A DNA stretch of 6,328 nt. It comes from TMED23 sp964639965 (GTDB lineage Bacteria; Pseudomonadota; Alphaproteobacteria; Rhodospirillales; UBA2165). Position numbers and translations under genes: made by a program. Location of the stretch: assembly GCA_964639965.1 (NCBI GenBank), contig CAZXGI010000118.1, forward strand, positions 1-6,328. The letters run 5' to 3'. Below the pieces are notes generated by a model. The model ran no database searches, had not been told where the DNA came from, and was given only the letters and a program-made list of their open reading frames with translations. Shown piece after piece: positions 1-6,228 of the stretch (position 1 is its first letter; each line of letters starts with the position of its first letter).

Positions 1-91
1 AGATTGCCATTTGAACTATTTGTTCTCCGTCTTTGACTTTTTTTGCAAGTGTCCGTGTTGTTACTTTTTTACGTTTAGGTGCATCAGTCAT
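1..91 (-). CDS. N-terminal fragment of a cytosolic protein, possibly ketopantoate hydroxymethyltransferase (PanB)
   Basis: An open frame starts with ATG at 91-89 and runs leftward off the window, giving 30 residues that begin MTDAPKRKKV and end in EQIVQMAI. A good ribosome binding site (GAGGAAGGA, complement of 98-106) precedes the ATG, so the start is well supported. The basic N-terminus, then a 'T-x-x-x-L-x-x-x-x-x-x-G-E-x-I-V' pattern leading into a hydrophobic stretch, resembles the beginning of PanB. In PanB this lead-in precedes the conserved TAYD region of the TIM barrel, and the enzyme makes ketopantoate for pantothenate and CoA synthesis. The diagnostic residues lie outside the window, so the product name is tentative; that a real gene starts here is much surer. 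It is divergent from the LysR gene, about 650 bp away. Confidence 0.5.
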   Translation of the reverse strand, partial: MTDAPKRKKVTTRTLAKKVKDGEQIVQMAI

Positions 92-436
92 AATTTTTCC
101 TTCCTCTTGCGTTTATATATTTTTCAATACTATTAAATGCAGTCATTTTCTAGCTTAGAATGGTCACCTTTTTAAACCGTGTCAGAACAAGTAAGCTGTA
201 TAGCTACATTTCAGAATATACTTAATTTAATTGATGTAACCATAAATTTAAATAATTGTACACTCTATAAATACAAACATACAACCCATAAGTAACTGAT
301 AGATAAGACGAAATTCTAAATTGAAGTTGCCTACTACACGCTGTTCAGGGCTTTTGAAAGCTGGGTTATAGGGCCTCGTAGTTATTTTTCATATAGTGAT
401 GTAAATTCGCTGACTTTTATAAGACTCAAAATATAT

Positions 437-451
437 TTCTGAATTTCAGAA
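437..451. repeat. Perfect 7-bp inverted repeat with 1-nt centre (LysR-box-like)
   Basis: TTCTGAA, a single T at 444, then TTCAGAA: the arms are perfect reverse complements. The inner 13 nt (438-450) fit the T-N11-A form with dyad symmetry that LysR-type regulators commonly bind. It lies roughly 270 bp upstream of the predicted lysR transcription start, farther than a usual autoregulatory site, and its AT-rich setting makes chance palindromes commoner. Operator function is an inference. Confidence 0.3.
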
Positions 452-592
452 TTTAGAAAATAAAACTTTACTCTAAGCTCTGAGTCTCTAGCTTTTGTAG
501 TTATAAAGTTTAATTATGAAACAATAAGTTATTATATACCAGTGATTTTAGAAAATTATAACCAAAACTATCTATAAAGAGGTTAGAGATCA

Positions 593-604
593 GGAGAGCT
601 CTCC
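593..604. repeat. Perfect 12-bp palindrome GGAGAGCTCTCC
   Basis: This is a fully self-complementary 12-mer with no loop, inside a locally GC-richer island of the spacer and about 110 bp upstream of the predicted lysR transcription start. With no loop and no T-run after it, it is not a terminator. It suits a dimeric DNA-binding protein, but no specific regulator can be assigned. Confidence 0.3.
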
Positions 605-675
605 ATACCACGATGAGGTCGGGCAAAAGCTTCTTTCTGTATATATTTCCAGTTTAGGGGACAAACTAATTTAAG

Positions 676-704
676 TTGGCATTTTGTTGCACGCATGATA
701 GATA
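676..704 (+). promoter_or_regulatory. Candidate sigma-70-type promoter for the LysR gene
   Basis: The -35 candidate TTGGCA (676-681) matches TTGACA at five of six bases. A 17-nt spacer leads to TAGATA (699-704), a weak -10; GATAAA (701-706) is an alternative with a 19-nt spacer. Transcription would start near 711 and leave a short leader of about 28 nt containing the ribosome binding site. The -35 and position are good and the -10 is poor, so this is moderate evidence only. Confidence 0.4.
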
Positions 705-738
705 AAACCTATGAAATCGCTTTGGAAGAGGAACAAAA

Positions 739-1650
739 ATGCTTTTTAGGCAGCTACAGTATTTGGTTGCCGTCGCTCGAGAAGAACATTTTGGGCGTGC
801 AGCCCAGCGTTGTAACGTTTCTCAACCCAGTCTTTCCAGTGGTATTAAACAACTGGAGTTGAGACTTCAAGTACCTATTGTTTTACGAGGTAGACGTTTT
901 CTTGGATTCACGAACGAAGGCAATCAAATTATAGAATGGGCCGAACGTGTTTTATCACAGCACGATGCTATGATGGCAGAACTTTCAAAAATGAAAGGGA
1001 GTTTGGAAGGACGTGTTCGCTTGGGAGCAATGCCTAACAGTTCACCTATCCTGCCACTACTAAGTCGATTATTACGCAAGAATCATCCAGATGTAGAGGT
1101 TGACATTCAATTTATGGGCATTGAAGAAACAATAATAGGTCTCAACAAGTATACTATTGATGTAGGGCTTACTTATATGGAAAGTGAGCTGTTGAGAGGT
1201 CTAAAATCTATGCATATCTACGATGAGAGGCTAAGTCTTCTAGTACCGGACGTCAAAGAATATGAGGGTATATCGTCAATAAGCTGGAAAGACGCTGCGG
1301 ATCTGCCTCTTTGCCTTTTATCTGGCACAACGCATGAACGAAAAATTGTTGACGACGCCTTTTTTAAAGTAGGCAAAAAACCTGAGTCTTATGTCACATC
1401 AGATTCAATTATGAACTTGATTTATCATGTTATGTTTGCGGGGTTGGTGACGGTTATCCCACAAAATTTTTTACTAATGGCTGGAAAATTCTCTAATACG
1501 CGAGCGATAAAGCTTGTTGAACCTGAAGTTAGCCAGCAGGTTGGACTGGTTTGGTCTTCAACCGAACCTATGTTGCCAATGGCAAGGGCAATGGTTTCGA
1601 TCATTAAGGAATTAAAGGATTCTCGTGAACTTGAAAATCATTGGAGGTGA
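739..1650 (+). CDS. LysR-type transcriptional regulator
   Basis: A 303-aa DNA-binding regulator of normal length for the LysR family. Residues 1-60 form the winged helix-turn-helix; the pattern HFGRAA (17-22), then VSQPSLS (27-33) and IKQLE (36-40), is the family hallmark. A linker helix (about 60-88) leads to the periplasmic-binding-protein-like effector domain (about 90-295), with GRVRLGAMP at 91-99 and the second-lobe motif TVIPQNFL. It resembles OxyR in the HTH but has only two cysteines (C25 and C192), and neither forms the OxyR redox pair, so peroxide sensing by that mechanism is unlikely. The start is supported by GGAAGAGGA (724-732) seven nt before the ATG. LysR proteins usually regulate a divergent neighbour and themselves. 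Here the divergent gene is the possible panB about 650 bp away, while the convergent neighbours are ABC-transporter genes. Effector and targets are unknown. Confidence 0.95.
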   Translation: MLFRQLQYLVAVAREEHFGRAAQRCNVSQPSLSSGIKQLELRLQVPIVLRGRRFLGFTNEGNQIIEWAERVLSQHDAMMAELSKMKGSLEGRVRLGAMPNSSPILPLLSRLLRKNHPDVEVDIQFMGIEETIIGLNKYTIDVGLTYMESELLRGLKSMHIYDERLSLLVPDVKEYEGISSISWKDAADLPLCLLSGTTHERKIVDDAFFKVGKKPESYVTSDSIMNLIYHVMFAGLVTVIPQNFLLMAGKFSNTRAIKLVEPEVSQQVGLVWSSTEPMLPMARAMVSIIKELKDSRELENHWR

Positions 1651-1653
1651 TCC
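1643..1653 (+). promoter_or_regulatory. 11-nt perfect complement of the 16S rRNA 3' tail, across the lysR stop codon
   Basis: GGAGGTGATCC pairs without mismatch to the near-universal 16S 3' end GGATCACCTCC, far more than an ordinary ribosome binding site. It covers the last lysR codons and the TGA. The nearest downstream ATG (1661) is 13 nt from the GGAGG core, longer than optimal, and opens only a 39-codon frame (1661-1780) that runs antisense into the 3' end of the permease/GldG gene. A role in initiation or ribosome pausing is possible, but coincidence is equally plausible. Confidence 0.3.
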
Positions 1654-1668
1654 GGCTTGCATGGATCA
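1648..1668. terminator. Weak hairpin between convergent genes
   Basis: The arms TGATCC (1648-1653) and GGATCA (1663-1668) are perfect 6-bp complements with a 9-nt loop. It is the only clear inverted repeat in the 47 bp between the two convergent stop codons and would read the same way in either transcript. There is no T-run on either side, so a classical intrinsic terminator is not shown. The left arm overlaps the lysR stop codon. Confidence 0.25.
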
Positions 1669-1697
1669 GGAAGTGAAATCCAACGGTCTTAACATTT

Positions 1698-4292
1698 TCA
1701 GATTTTCTGGCGCCGGCGAAAGACGTAAACGATTCCAGCTAAAATTAATACGGCTAACGGACCAGAGAGAAGATTTATGAACACGAGACGTTGTCCTAGA
1801 CTGTCAACTTGATCACGAATTTTTCTACGAACCAAGCGTAGTTCACGCCGCGCAGGCAGGAGTTCTTGCTTAAATTTAATTAGAGATTCTTTTATGTCTT
1901 TTGGCAAACGCTTAATATCTCTTCCAGCTATGGACCTAGAGTATTGTTTCATCCGTTTTTCAATTTCCGAAACTTTTTTGGCTATTGCTATTTCTTGTTC
2001 CTTGAATCTATTTTCGGCTGACTGAAATAATGCTGTGACGCGGGTAAATGGACGTTGTATTTTACCTCTCGAACGGATCGCAATTAACGATTGTTCGCCG
2101 CTTGCGTATTCGATCATATTCAACAGAAACGTACTATTGTCGTTCAGTGGACGCACTATTATGCGTCCACCAATATCCAGTTTTTGGAGAGAAAAAGGAT
2201 CAAATAACCAATCAATATCAGCAACAACAAATATTGTTGGATCGTTTCGTGAACTGACCAAATGGGTGCCATTGTTTTCAGGAGTTGTTCTTTGGTATGC
2301 GCTTTTGAATGGACCTCGGAGAAAAGCTGCTAGAATACGCTTTTTGTTGTCTGATGAGAAAGAAAGAGCAAGCTCACGTGGTTTTTTTGCAAAAAAATGC
2401 TTACGGAGAAGAGTACCACTATTTTTTGACGTGGTTATTAGAGCTAGAGACTTCTCACTATCCTTGATTTCCAAACTTCCTGCCTCAACAAGGAAAAGTT
2501 CGTTTAAATCAGCGGTCGTCGGATGTGAGCGGGATAAGGAATCACCCCTGACACGCATCCAAAAAGGATAGCTTAATCTAGCTTGTCGGCTATCAGTAAC
2601 GACAGATGAAAATGCAACATCGCCAACCACGTCTTTTCCCAGATATCGAACACCATATTTCATCAAAAGATCTGAAATGTCATTAATTTCTTCCGACGGT
2701 TCGGGATTAACCTTATTGCTATTTTGATTGGAACGAAGATAAGGGTCTATCATTACAACCAAACTTCCTCCGTTCATTACAAACTGATCTATAGCTAAGA
2801 GCATTTCTTTTCGCAGGATAGTAACGTCTATCAAAACTAAAGCATTTAGATTTTCGGGAAGAGTTGTTCTGAAATAAGGGATAACTGCTATATCATACGC
2901 ATTTTTCAGTTCGGACAGAAAAGACATTCCTTGGCGTTCTTTATTTGCAGCGACTGAAGGAATGAGGGGACTAATAATCCCAATTTTTGGTGTAACAGCG
3001 CGGCTTAAACCGTTTAGAACCACTGCAATATCATATTCGAGATGCTGGTCCCTACGAATATCAAGATAGGGTATGGTTCCTTTTTTAGAGGTATGTTCGA
3101 CACTAAGGCCAAGATAGAAACTGTCTCCTGATGACATGGGGATTTTTTTAATACCTCTTGAAATAGCTTGCAATTCTTCATCAGAATCTGATTTTGGATT
3201 GACAATTTGAAATATTAGCTTGCCATTTGATTTACGCGCTAGGCGTTTGAGCATTTGTTGAGCTCGATCGGCGTGTGATTTAATGGTTGCTGGCACACTT
3301 GGTTCAGTGCTGCTCCAATAGAGTGTAGCCAGGGTGTTTGACTTCAGATTTTTTAGAATTTTGATAGATCCTGCGTGAAGTGTAAATTCATTTTCTGCGG
3401 TCAGATCCCATTCACCAGGAACTTCCTTTGAAAGGATAATCAGAAGTGCAGGAAACAGAAAAAACGCCAACGTTATTAAACTGTTTTTAAGAAAATGTTT
3501 TTTCAAAAATGGCCTTTTAATTCGATTGTTACAAACCCATGTTGTTCCTGTTAGTGCTGTTGCGCTGACTAAAACAAAATAGAAAACACCCGAAAAATCA
3601 ATTATCCCACGACTGAGGTGGACAAGCCATGTCTTGGGGCTAAATTTGGAAAACGTCTCAATGATAGAATTGTCAATATAACCATTTAAAAATCGACCGA
3701 ATACATCCCATCCCAAAAGAAGCAGAATAAATAATAACATTATTCCAATAACAAACGCACCGACAGGTTCACGTGCTACTGACGCTGCGAATAGAGATAT
3801 TGAATAATAGCTGGCCAACAAAAGAGCAGAGGCGAAATATCCAGAAAAAAGGACCCCAAAATCTGGGTCTCCAAGGTAATAAACTGTAGCTACAATAGGT
3901 AAGGTAAACAACAACGTAATCAACAAAATTACGTAACCTGCAAGAAATTTTCCTAATACTACAGCGCAGGTGCGAACAGGTAACGTAGTTGTCAATTCCA
4001 CACTACGATCACTGATGTCATCAACCCATGCACGCATAGCTAAAGCTGGAACGAGTATTAATGAAACCCAAGGGAGAAATGTCAGCATCGGCCTAATTGA
4101 GGCTTCATCAGTAGTATAGAAATCTGCTACCAAGAAGACAAAAGCTGATAAGGCAGCAAGGAAGCCCAGTTGAAAAAGATAACTTAGTGGTGAATAAAGT
4201 AATAACCGAAGCTCATGGCGGAATGTTGCTAATGTTCCATTAAACAAGGATGGTACGGCGATCTTTGAAATTGAATTTGCAGAACCCTTCAT
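1698..4292 (-). CDS. ABC-2 permease fused to GldG-like periplasmic protein
   Basis: An 864-aa inner-membrane protein joining two proteins that are usually separate. Residues 1-260 are an ABC-2-type permease (GldF-like) with about six hydrophobic segments (near 37-57, 70-86, 112-140, 148-172, 178-194, 228-252). A further helix at about 270-288 starts the GldG part, followed by the GldG-type opening WDLTAENEFTL (295-305). A large extracytoplasmic region follows, with a GGSLVVMIDPY strand (508-518), VVADIDWLFDPF (689-700) and a LLNMIEYASGEQSLIAIRSR stretch (723-742). A charged, probably coiled-coil region (about 757-832) precedes the last helix (836-858) and an RRRQKI tail. The ATG lies 2 nt after the stop of the ATPase gene, with AAAGG at 4301-4305 as ribosome binding site, so the two are translationally linked. 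Such systems are called gliding-motility or ABC-2 exporters by homology, but the substrate in non-gliding bacteria is unknown. No frameshift is seen and the fusion reads through cleanly. Confidence 0.88.
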   Translation of the reverse strand: MKGSANSISKIAVPSLFNGTLATFRHELRLLLYSPLSYLFQLGFLAALSAFVFLVADFYTTDEASIRPMLTFLPWVSLILVPALAMRAWVDDISDRSVELTTTLPVRTCAVVLGKFLAGYVILLITLLFTLPIVATVYYLGDPDFGVLFSGYFASALLLASYYSISLFAASVAREPVGAFVIGIMLLFILLLLGWDVFGRFLNGYIDNSIIETFSKFSPKTWLVHLSRGIIDFSGVFYFVLVSATALTGTTWVCNNRIKRPFLKKHFLKNSLITLAFFLFPALLIILSKEVPGEWDLTAENEFTLHAGSIKILKNLKSNTLATLYWSSTEPSVPATIKSHADRAQQMLKRLARKSNGKLIFQIVNPKSDSDEELQAISRGIKKIPMSSGDSFYLGLSVEHTSKKGTIPYLDIRRDQHLEYDIAVVLNGLSRAVTPKIGIISPLIPSVAANKERQGMSFLSELKNAYDIAVIPYFRTTLPENLNALVLIDVTILRKEMLLAIDQFVMNGGSLVVMIDPYLRSNQNSNKVNPEPSEEINDISDLLMKYGVRYLGKDVVGDVAFSSVVTDSRQARLSYPFWMRVRGDSLSRSHPTTADLNELFLVEAGSLEIKDSEKSLALITTSKNSGTLLRKHFFAKKPRELALSFSSDNKKRILAAFLRGPFKSAYQRTTPENNGTHLVSSRNDPTIFVVADIDWLFDPFSLQKLDIGGRIIVRPLNDNSTFLLNMIEYASGEQSLIAIRSRGKIQRPFTRVTALFQSAENRFKEQEIAIAKKVSEIEKRMKQYSRSIAGRDIKRLPKDIKESLIKFKQELLPARRELRLVRRKIRDQVDSLGQRLVFINLLSGPLAVLILAGIVYVFRRRQKI

Positions 4293-4294
4293 GC

Positions 4295-5020
4295 TTAATG
4301 CCTTTGAAAAGATTCTTTTGTAGTCAAGGTCTTAAAAGCCTTTGGAAGGCTTCCAAACTCAAAAATAAGATTTTCTGGGGTTCCATCTGCGACGATACAT
4401 CCATTTGCAATCAAGAGCACCCGGTCACAAACTTCTTCTACCTCTTCAAGGATATGAGTGGATAGGATGATCGTCTTATTTGTTCTCTTCTGGCGGATCA
4501 GATCATTAATCTTATCTTTTTGATTTGGATCTAGTCCATCGGTGGGTTCATCGAGAATCAATACCTGCGGATCATGTAAAATAGCTTGCGCTAACCAAGC
4601 ACGTTGACGCCAGCCTTTGGACAATTTTTTTATTTCTTCATTAAGTGCTGGGCGTAACTCTATCAGTTCGGTCGTTTTTTCAATCGCACGAATTAATGGA
4701 TCACCCCATATGCCGCGACATTCACCACAATAGGTAAGAAATTCGTAAACAGTGAGATTCCCAAATCCAGCGGCCGCTTCTGGTAGGTAACCAAAACAAT
4801 TTTGTGCTTGTAGCCCATCGGAGGTAATATCATAGCCACAAATTTTTGCCGTTCCAATATCCGGTCTAAGAACCCCACTCATGAGACGGATGGTTGTAGA
4901 TTTACCGGCTCCATTTGGGCCCAGAAAACCAACAACGGAAGAATTTTCAATTTTGAACGAGACATCGTTAACTGCACAGATGTCACCAAATCGTTTTGTT
5001 AGGTTTCTAACCTCAATCAT
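4295..5020 (-). CDS. ABC transporter ATP-binding protein, GldA/CcmA-like
   Basis: A 241-aa cytoplasmic ATPase that powers the permease/GldG fusion encoded directly downstream. All nucleotide-binding elements are present: Walker A GPNGAGKST (34-42), GYLPE in the Q-loop region (77-81), signature LSKGWRQR (133-140), Walker B VLILDE (153-158), D-loop GLD (162-164) and switch histidine H189 in STHIL. The LSKG(Y/W)RQR signature and GYLPE are typical of the ABC-2 exporter ATPases (GldA, CcmA, NatA types) rather than importers. The start is the first in-frame ATG after an upstream stop, and MIEVRNLTKRFG is a canonical beginning. The ribosome binding site in front is weak (only GGTG about 9 nt upstream), so translation may depend partly on the upstream genes. 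The assignment to this complex is strong; the transported substrate is unknown. Confidence 0.93.
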   Translation of the reverse strand: MIEVRNLTKRFGDICAVNDVSFKIENSSVVGFLGPNGAGKSTTIRLMSGVLRPDIGTAKICGYDITSDGLQAQNCFGYLPEAAAGFGNLTVYEFLTYCGECRGIWGDPLIRAIEKTTELIELRPALNEEIKKLSKGWRQRAWLAQAILHDPQVLILDEPTDGLDPNQKDKINDLIRQKRTNKTIILSTHILEEVEEVCDRVLLIANGCIVADGTPENLIFEFGSLPKAFKTLTTKESFQRH

Positions 5021-5075
5021 TATATGATAGCACCACTATTCTTGGCTAAAGACATAAAAAGATCTTTTGAAACAA

Positions 5076-5267
5076 TTACTGAAAGAAACCGGCTACGATA
5101 AAAAAAGCTATACTTAACCATGTCACAGTATATCCTGATTTTCTAATAAATTGAGCCGATTTGTGTTCTATTAACAAACCTTTAACGTCTAAAAAATTTC
5201 CAATTATTGCTAAAAGAGCACCAACTACTGCCAAAGTGATAATCACCTCTCGTTGCATTATGAACAT
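5076..5267 (-). CDS. Small two-helix membrane protein of unknown function
   Basis: I do not recognise this protein. It has two hydrophobic segments: one after the polar QREV start, running through ITLAVVGALLAIIGNFL, and one at the C-terminus from about YTVTWLSIAFF to the end. They are joined by a short basic loop (KGLLIEHKSAQFIRKSG), which suggests a small inner-membrane hairpin with the loop on the cytoplasmic side. Three starts are possible: GTG at 5279 (67 aa), ATG at 5267 (63 aa) and ATG at 5258 (60 aa). I chose 5267 because GTGGAA lies about 7 nt upstream; the GTG has a GGA six nt upstream and is the alternative. The frame lies between an importer ATPase (64 nt to the GTG) and the GldA-like ATPase (55 nt), in the same direction. 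Uniform hydrophobic segments and operon position support a real gene; function is open. Confidence 0.65.
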   Translation of the reverse strand: MFIMQREVIITLAVVGALLAIIGNFLDVKGLLIEHKSAQFIRKSGYTVTWLSIAFFIVAGFFQ

Positions 5268-5343
5268 TAATATTTCCACGGTTAATCCGAAGGTGTTACT
5301 TTAATGGACCAGATTAGTAAAACTAACTCTATTAATGCACCTC

Positions 5344-6216
5344 TCAAGTATCGGCTTTAGAATCATTTCGTTTGAAATTTCTTAATGCCTCTTCGTGCAA
5401 GAGTTCCATGGCTTCGCGTTTATATTCATAGGCTTCACTAGAACTGAGTACATCCAATTCACGTGGCCGTGACAATTTAATATCGATAATTTTACGAACA
5501 GCGGTTGGTCGATTCGACAATACAACAAGTCTATCAGCCAAAAATATTGCCTCATCAATCTCTGAAGTAACGAATATATTTGTACGCCGATTTTCTTCAA
5601 ATAAACGAACAAAAAATTCTTGCATAAGTTCTCTGGACATTGCATCCAGTCCACGGAATGGTTCGTCCATGATCATGACCAATGGATCATTAATCATAGC
5701 TCTAGCGAGTTCTGCACGTCTTTGCATGCCTCCCGATAATTGAAGGGGATATTTGTCCTTAAATTCTAAAAGCCCAACTTTTTCAAATAAATATTCAGCT
5801 TTCTCATTTAGTTCATGGGTAGGAATATCTTTGCGAACTTTTGGACCAAAAACGACGTTTTGATATGCTGTCAACCAGGGCATAAGTGCTGTTTCCTGGA
5901 AAACAACCATTCTATCGTTCCCAGGACCAGTAATAAGTTCTTCGTTAAGTAGAATTTGTCCGGTATCTGGCATGTCATAACCAGCGAGCATGTTTACTAG
6001 CGCTGATTTCCCACATCCAGAAGGGCCTACTAAGACCGTAAGTTCACCTGGATTTATGGAGAGCGTAAAGTCTTTAATGACCTCTTCTCGCTCCCACTCG
6101 TCACCAAACCCTCGGCAAACGTCTTTCAACTCAATTGAAGCACTATTATTAGTTAGCTTTTCATCGGACGAAATATCTACAGAGTTATTTTTATTCTTTA
6201 TATCAGATTGTTGCAT
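5344..6216 (-). CDS. Importer ATPase, nitrate/taurine/sulfonate (NrtD/TauB/SsuB) type
   Basis: A 290-aa cytoplasmic ATPase of an uptake ABC transporter. Walker A GPSGCGKSA is at 64-72, Q-loop Q107 in VVFQETALMPWLTAYQNV, signature LSGGMQRR at 160-167, Walker B VMIMDE at 180-185 and D-loop GLDA at 189-192. The MPW element after the Q-loop and the FLADRLVVLSNRP segment (225-237) are typical of the NrtD/TauB/SsuB group. The switch position, VTHD in this group, reads VTSE: S218 replaces the histidine (codon TCA at 5563-5565). A polar extension (residues 1-27, rich in N, S, D and K) makes it longer than the usual 250-265 aa. The start is firm, with GAGGA directly upstream and the first in-frame ATG. 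It follows the permease stop by 12 nt. The substrate could be nitrate, a sulfonate, taurine, a pyrimidine precursor or similar, and cannot be chosen from sequence. Confidence 0.93.
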   Translation of the reverse strand: MQQSDIKNKNNSVDISSDEKLTNNSASIELKDVCRGFGDEWEREEVIKDFTLSINPGELTVLVGPSGCGKSALVNMLAGYDMPDTGQILLNEELITGPGNDRMVVFQETALMPWLTAYQNVVFGPKVRKDIPTHELNEKAEYLFEKVGLLEFKDKYPLQLSGGMQRRAELARAMINDPLVMIMDEPFRGLDAMSRELMQEFFVRLFEENRRTNIFVTSEIDEAIFLADRLVVLSNRPTAVRKIIDIKLSRPRELDVLSSSEAYEYKREAMELLHEEALRNFKRNDSKADT

Positions 6217-6228
6217 GTTTCCTCACAA
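6217..6228 (-). promoter_or_regulatory. Strong ribosome binding site of the importer ATPase gene
   Basis: The 12 nt between the permease TAG and the ATPase ATG contain GAGGA (complement of 6220-6224) three to four nt before the start. This short linker fixes the start at 6216, shows that the polar N-terminal extension is translated, and indicates that permease and ATPase are co-expressed. Confidence 0.6.

Larger units (their letters stand above)
92..738. other. AT-rich gene-free spacer between two divergent genes
   Basis: No frame on either strand gives a convincing protein here, and no tRNA cloverleaf or other RNA gene is recognisable. It is much richer in A and T than the flanking genes, apart from a short GC-richer island at about 590-630. 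It must contain the promoters of both divergent genes. Visible structure is limited to a perfect 7-bp inverted repeat at 437-451, a perfect 12-bp palindrome at 593-604, a 10-bp direct repeat (ATTTCAGAAT at 208-217 and 443-452), and a candidate promoter at 676-704. The spacer is long for a simple divergent pair, which leaves room for a small RNA or a decayed gene, but nothing directly shows either. Confidence 0.7.

Noticed and set aside
677..690. Sigma-54 promoter-like TTGGCA ... TTGC upstream of lysR
   Set aside because: The GG-to-GC distance is 9 nt, not the strict 10, and the CACG part is absent; a sigma-70-type reading fits as well.
739..1650. Naming the regulator OxyR
   Set aside because: The HTH resembles OxyR, but the redox cysteine pair in the effector domain is missing.
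1661..1780. 39-codon frame after the lysR stop
   Set aside because: The strong complement to the 16S tail is 13 nt from the ATG, too far for efficient initiation, and most of the frame is antisense to the end of the permease/GldG gene; kept only as a possibility in a finding.
2035..2571. 178-codon + strand open frame
   Set aside because: It lies antisense inside the permease/GldG gene, is rich in Arg/Ser/Leu with no domain, and has no ribosome binding site; the opposite strand has clear family motifs across the same stretch.
4250..4465. 71-codon + strand open frame
   Set aside because: It spans the junction of the ATPase and permease genes in antisense and shows no protein-like pattern.
5016..5025. 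TATAAT overlapping the start codon of the GldA-like ATPase on the - strand
   Set aside because: It overlaps the ATG and no -35 lies at proper spacing; transcription would begin inside the gene.
5057..5068. Palindrome AAAAGATCTTTT between the small gene and the GldA-like gene
   Set aside because: It has no loop, so it cannot be a hairpin terminator, and such A/T palindromes around GATC are expected by chance in AT-rich DNA.
5314..5326. Short inverted repeat TTAGT-AAA-ACTAA between the importer ATPase and the small gene
   Set aside because: The stem is five A/T-rich pairs with a 3-nt loop and no T-run; too weak for a terminator.
5382..5654. 90-codon - strand open frame
   Set aside because: It is a shifted frame within the importer ATPase, whose own frame carries the signature, Walker B and D-loop motifs.
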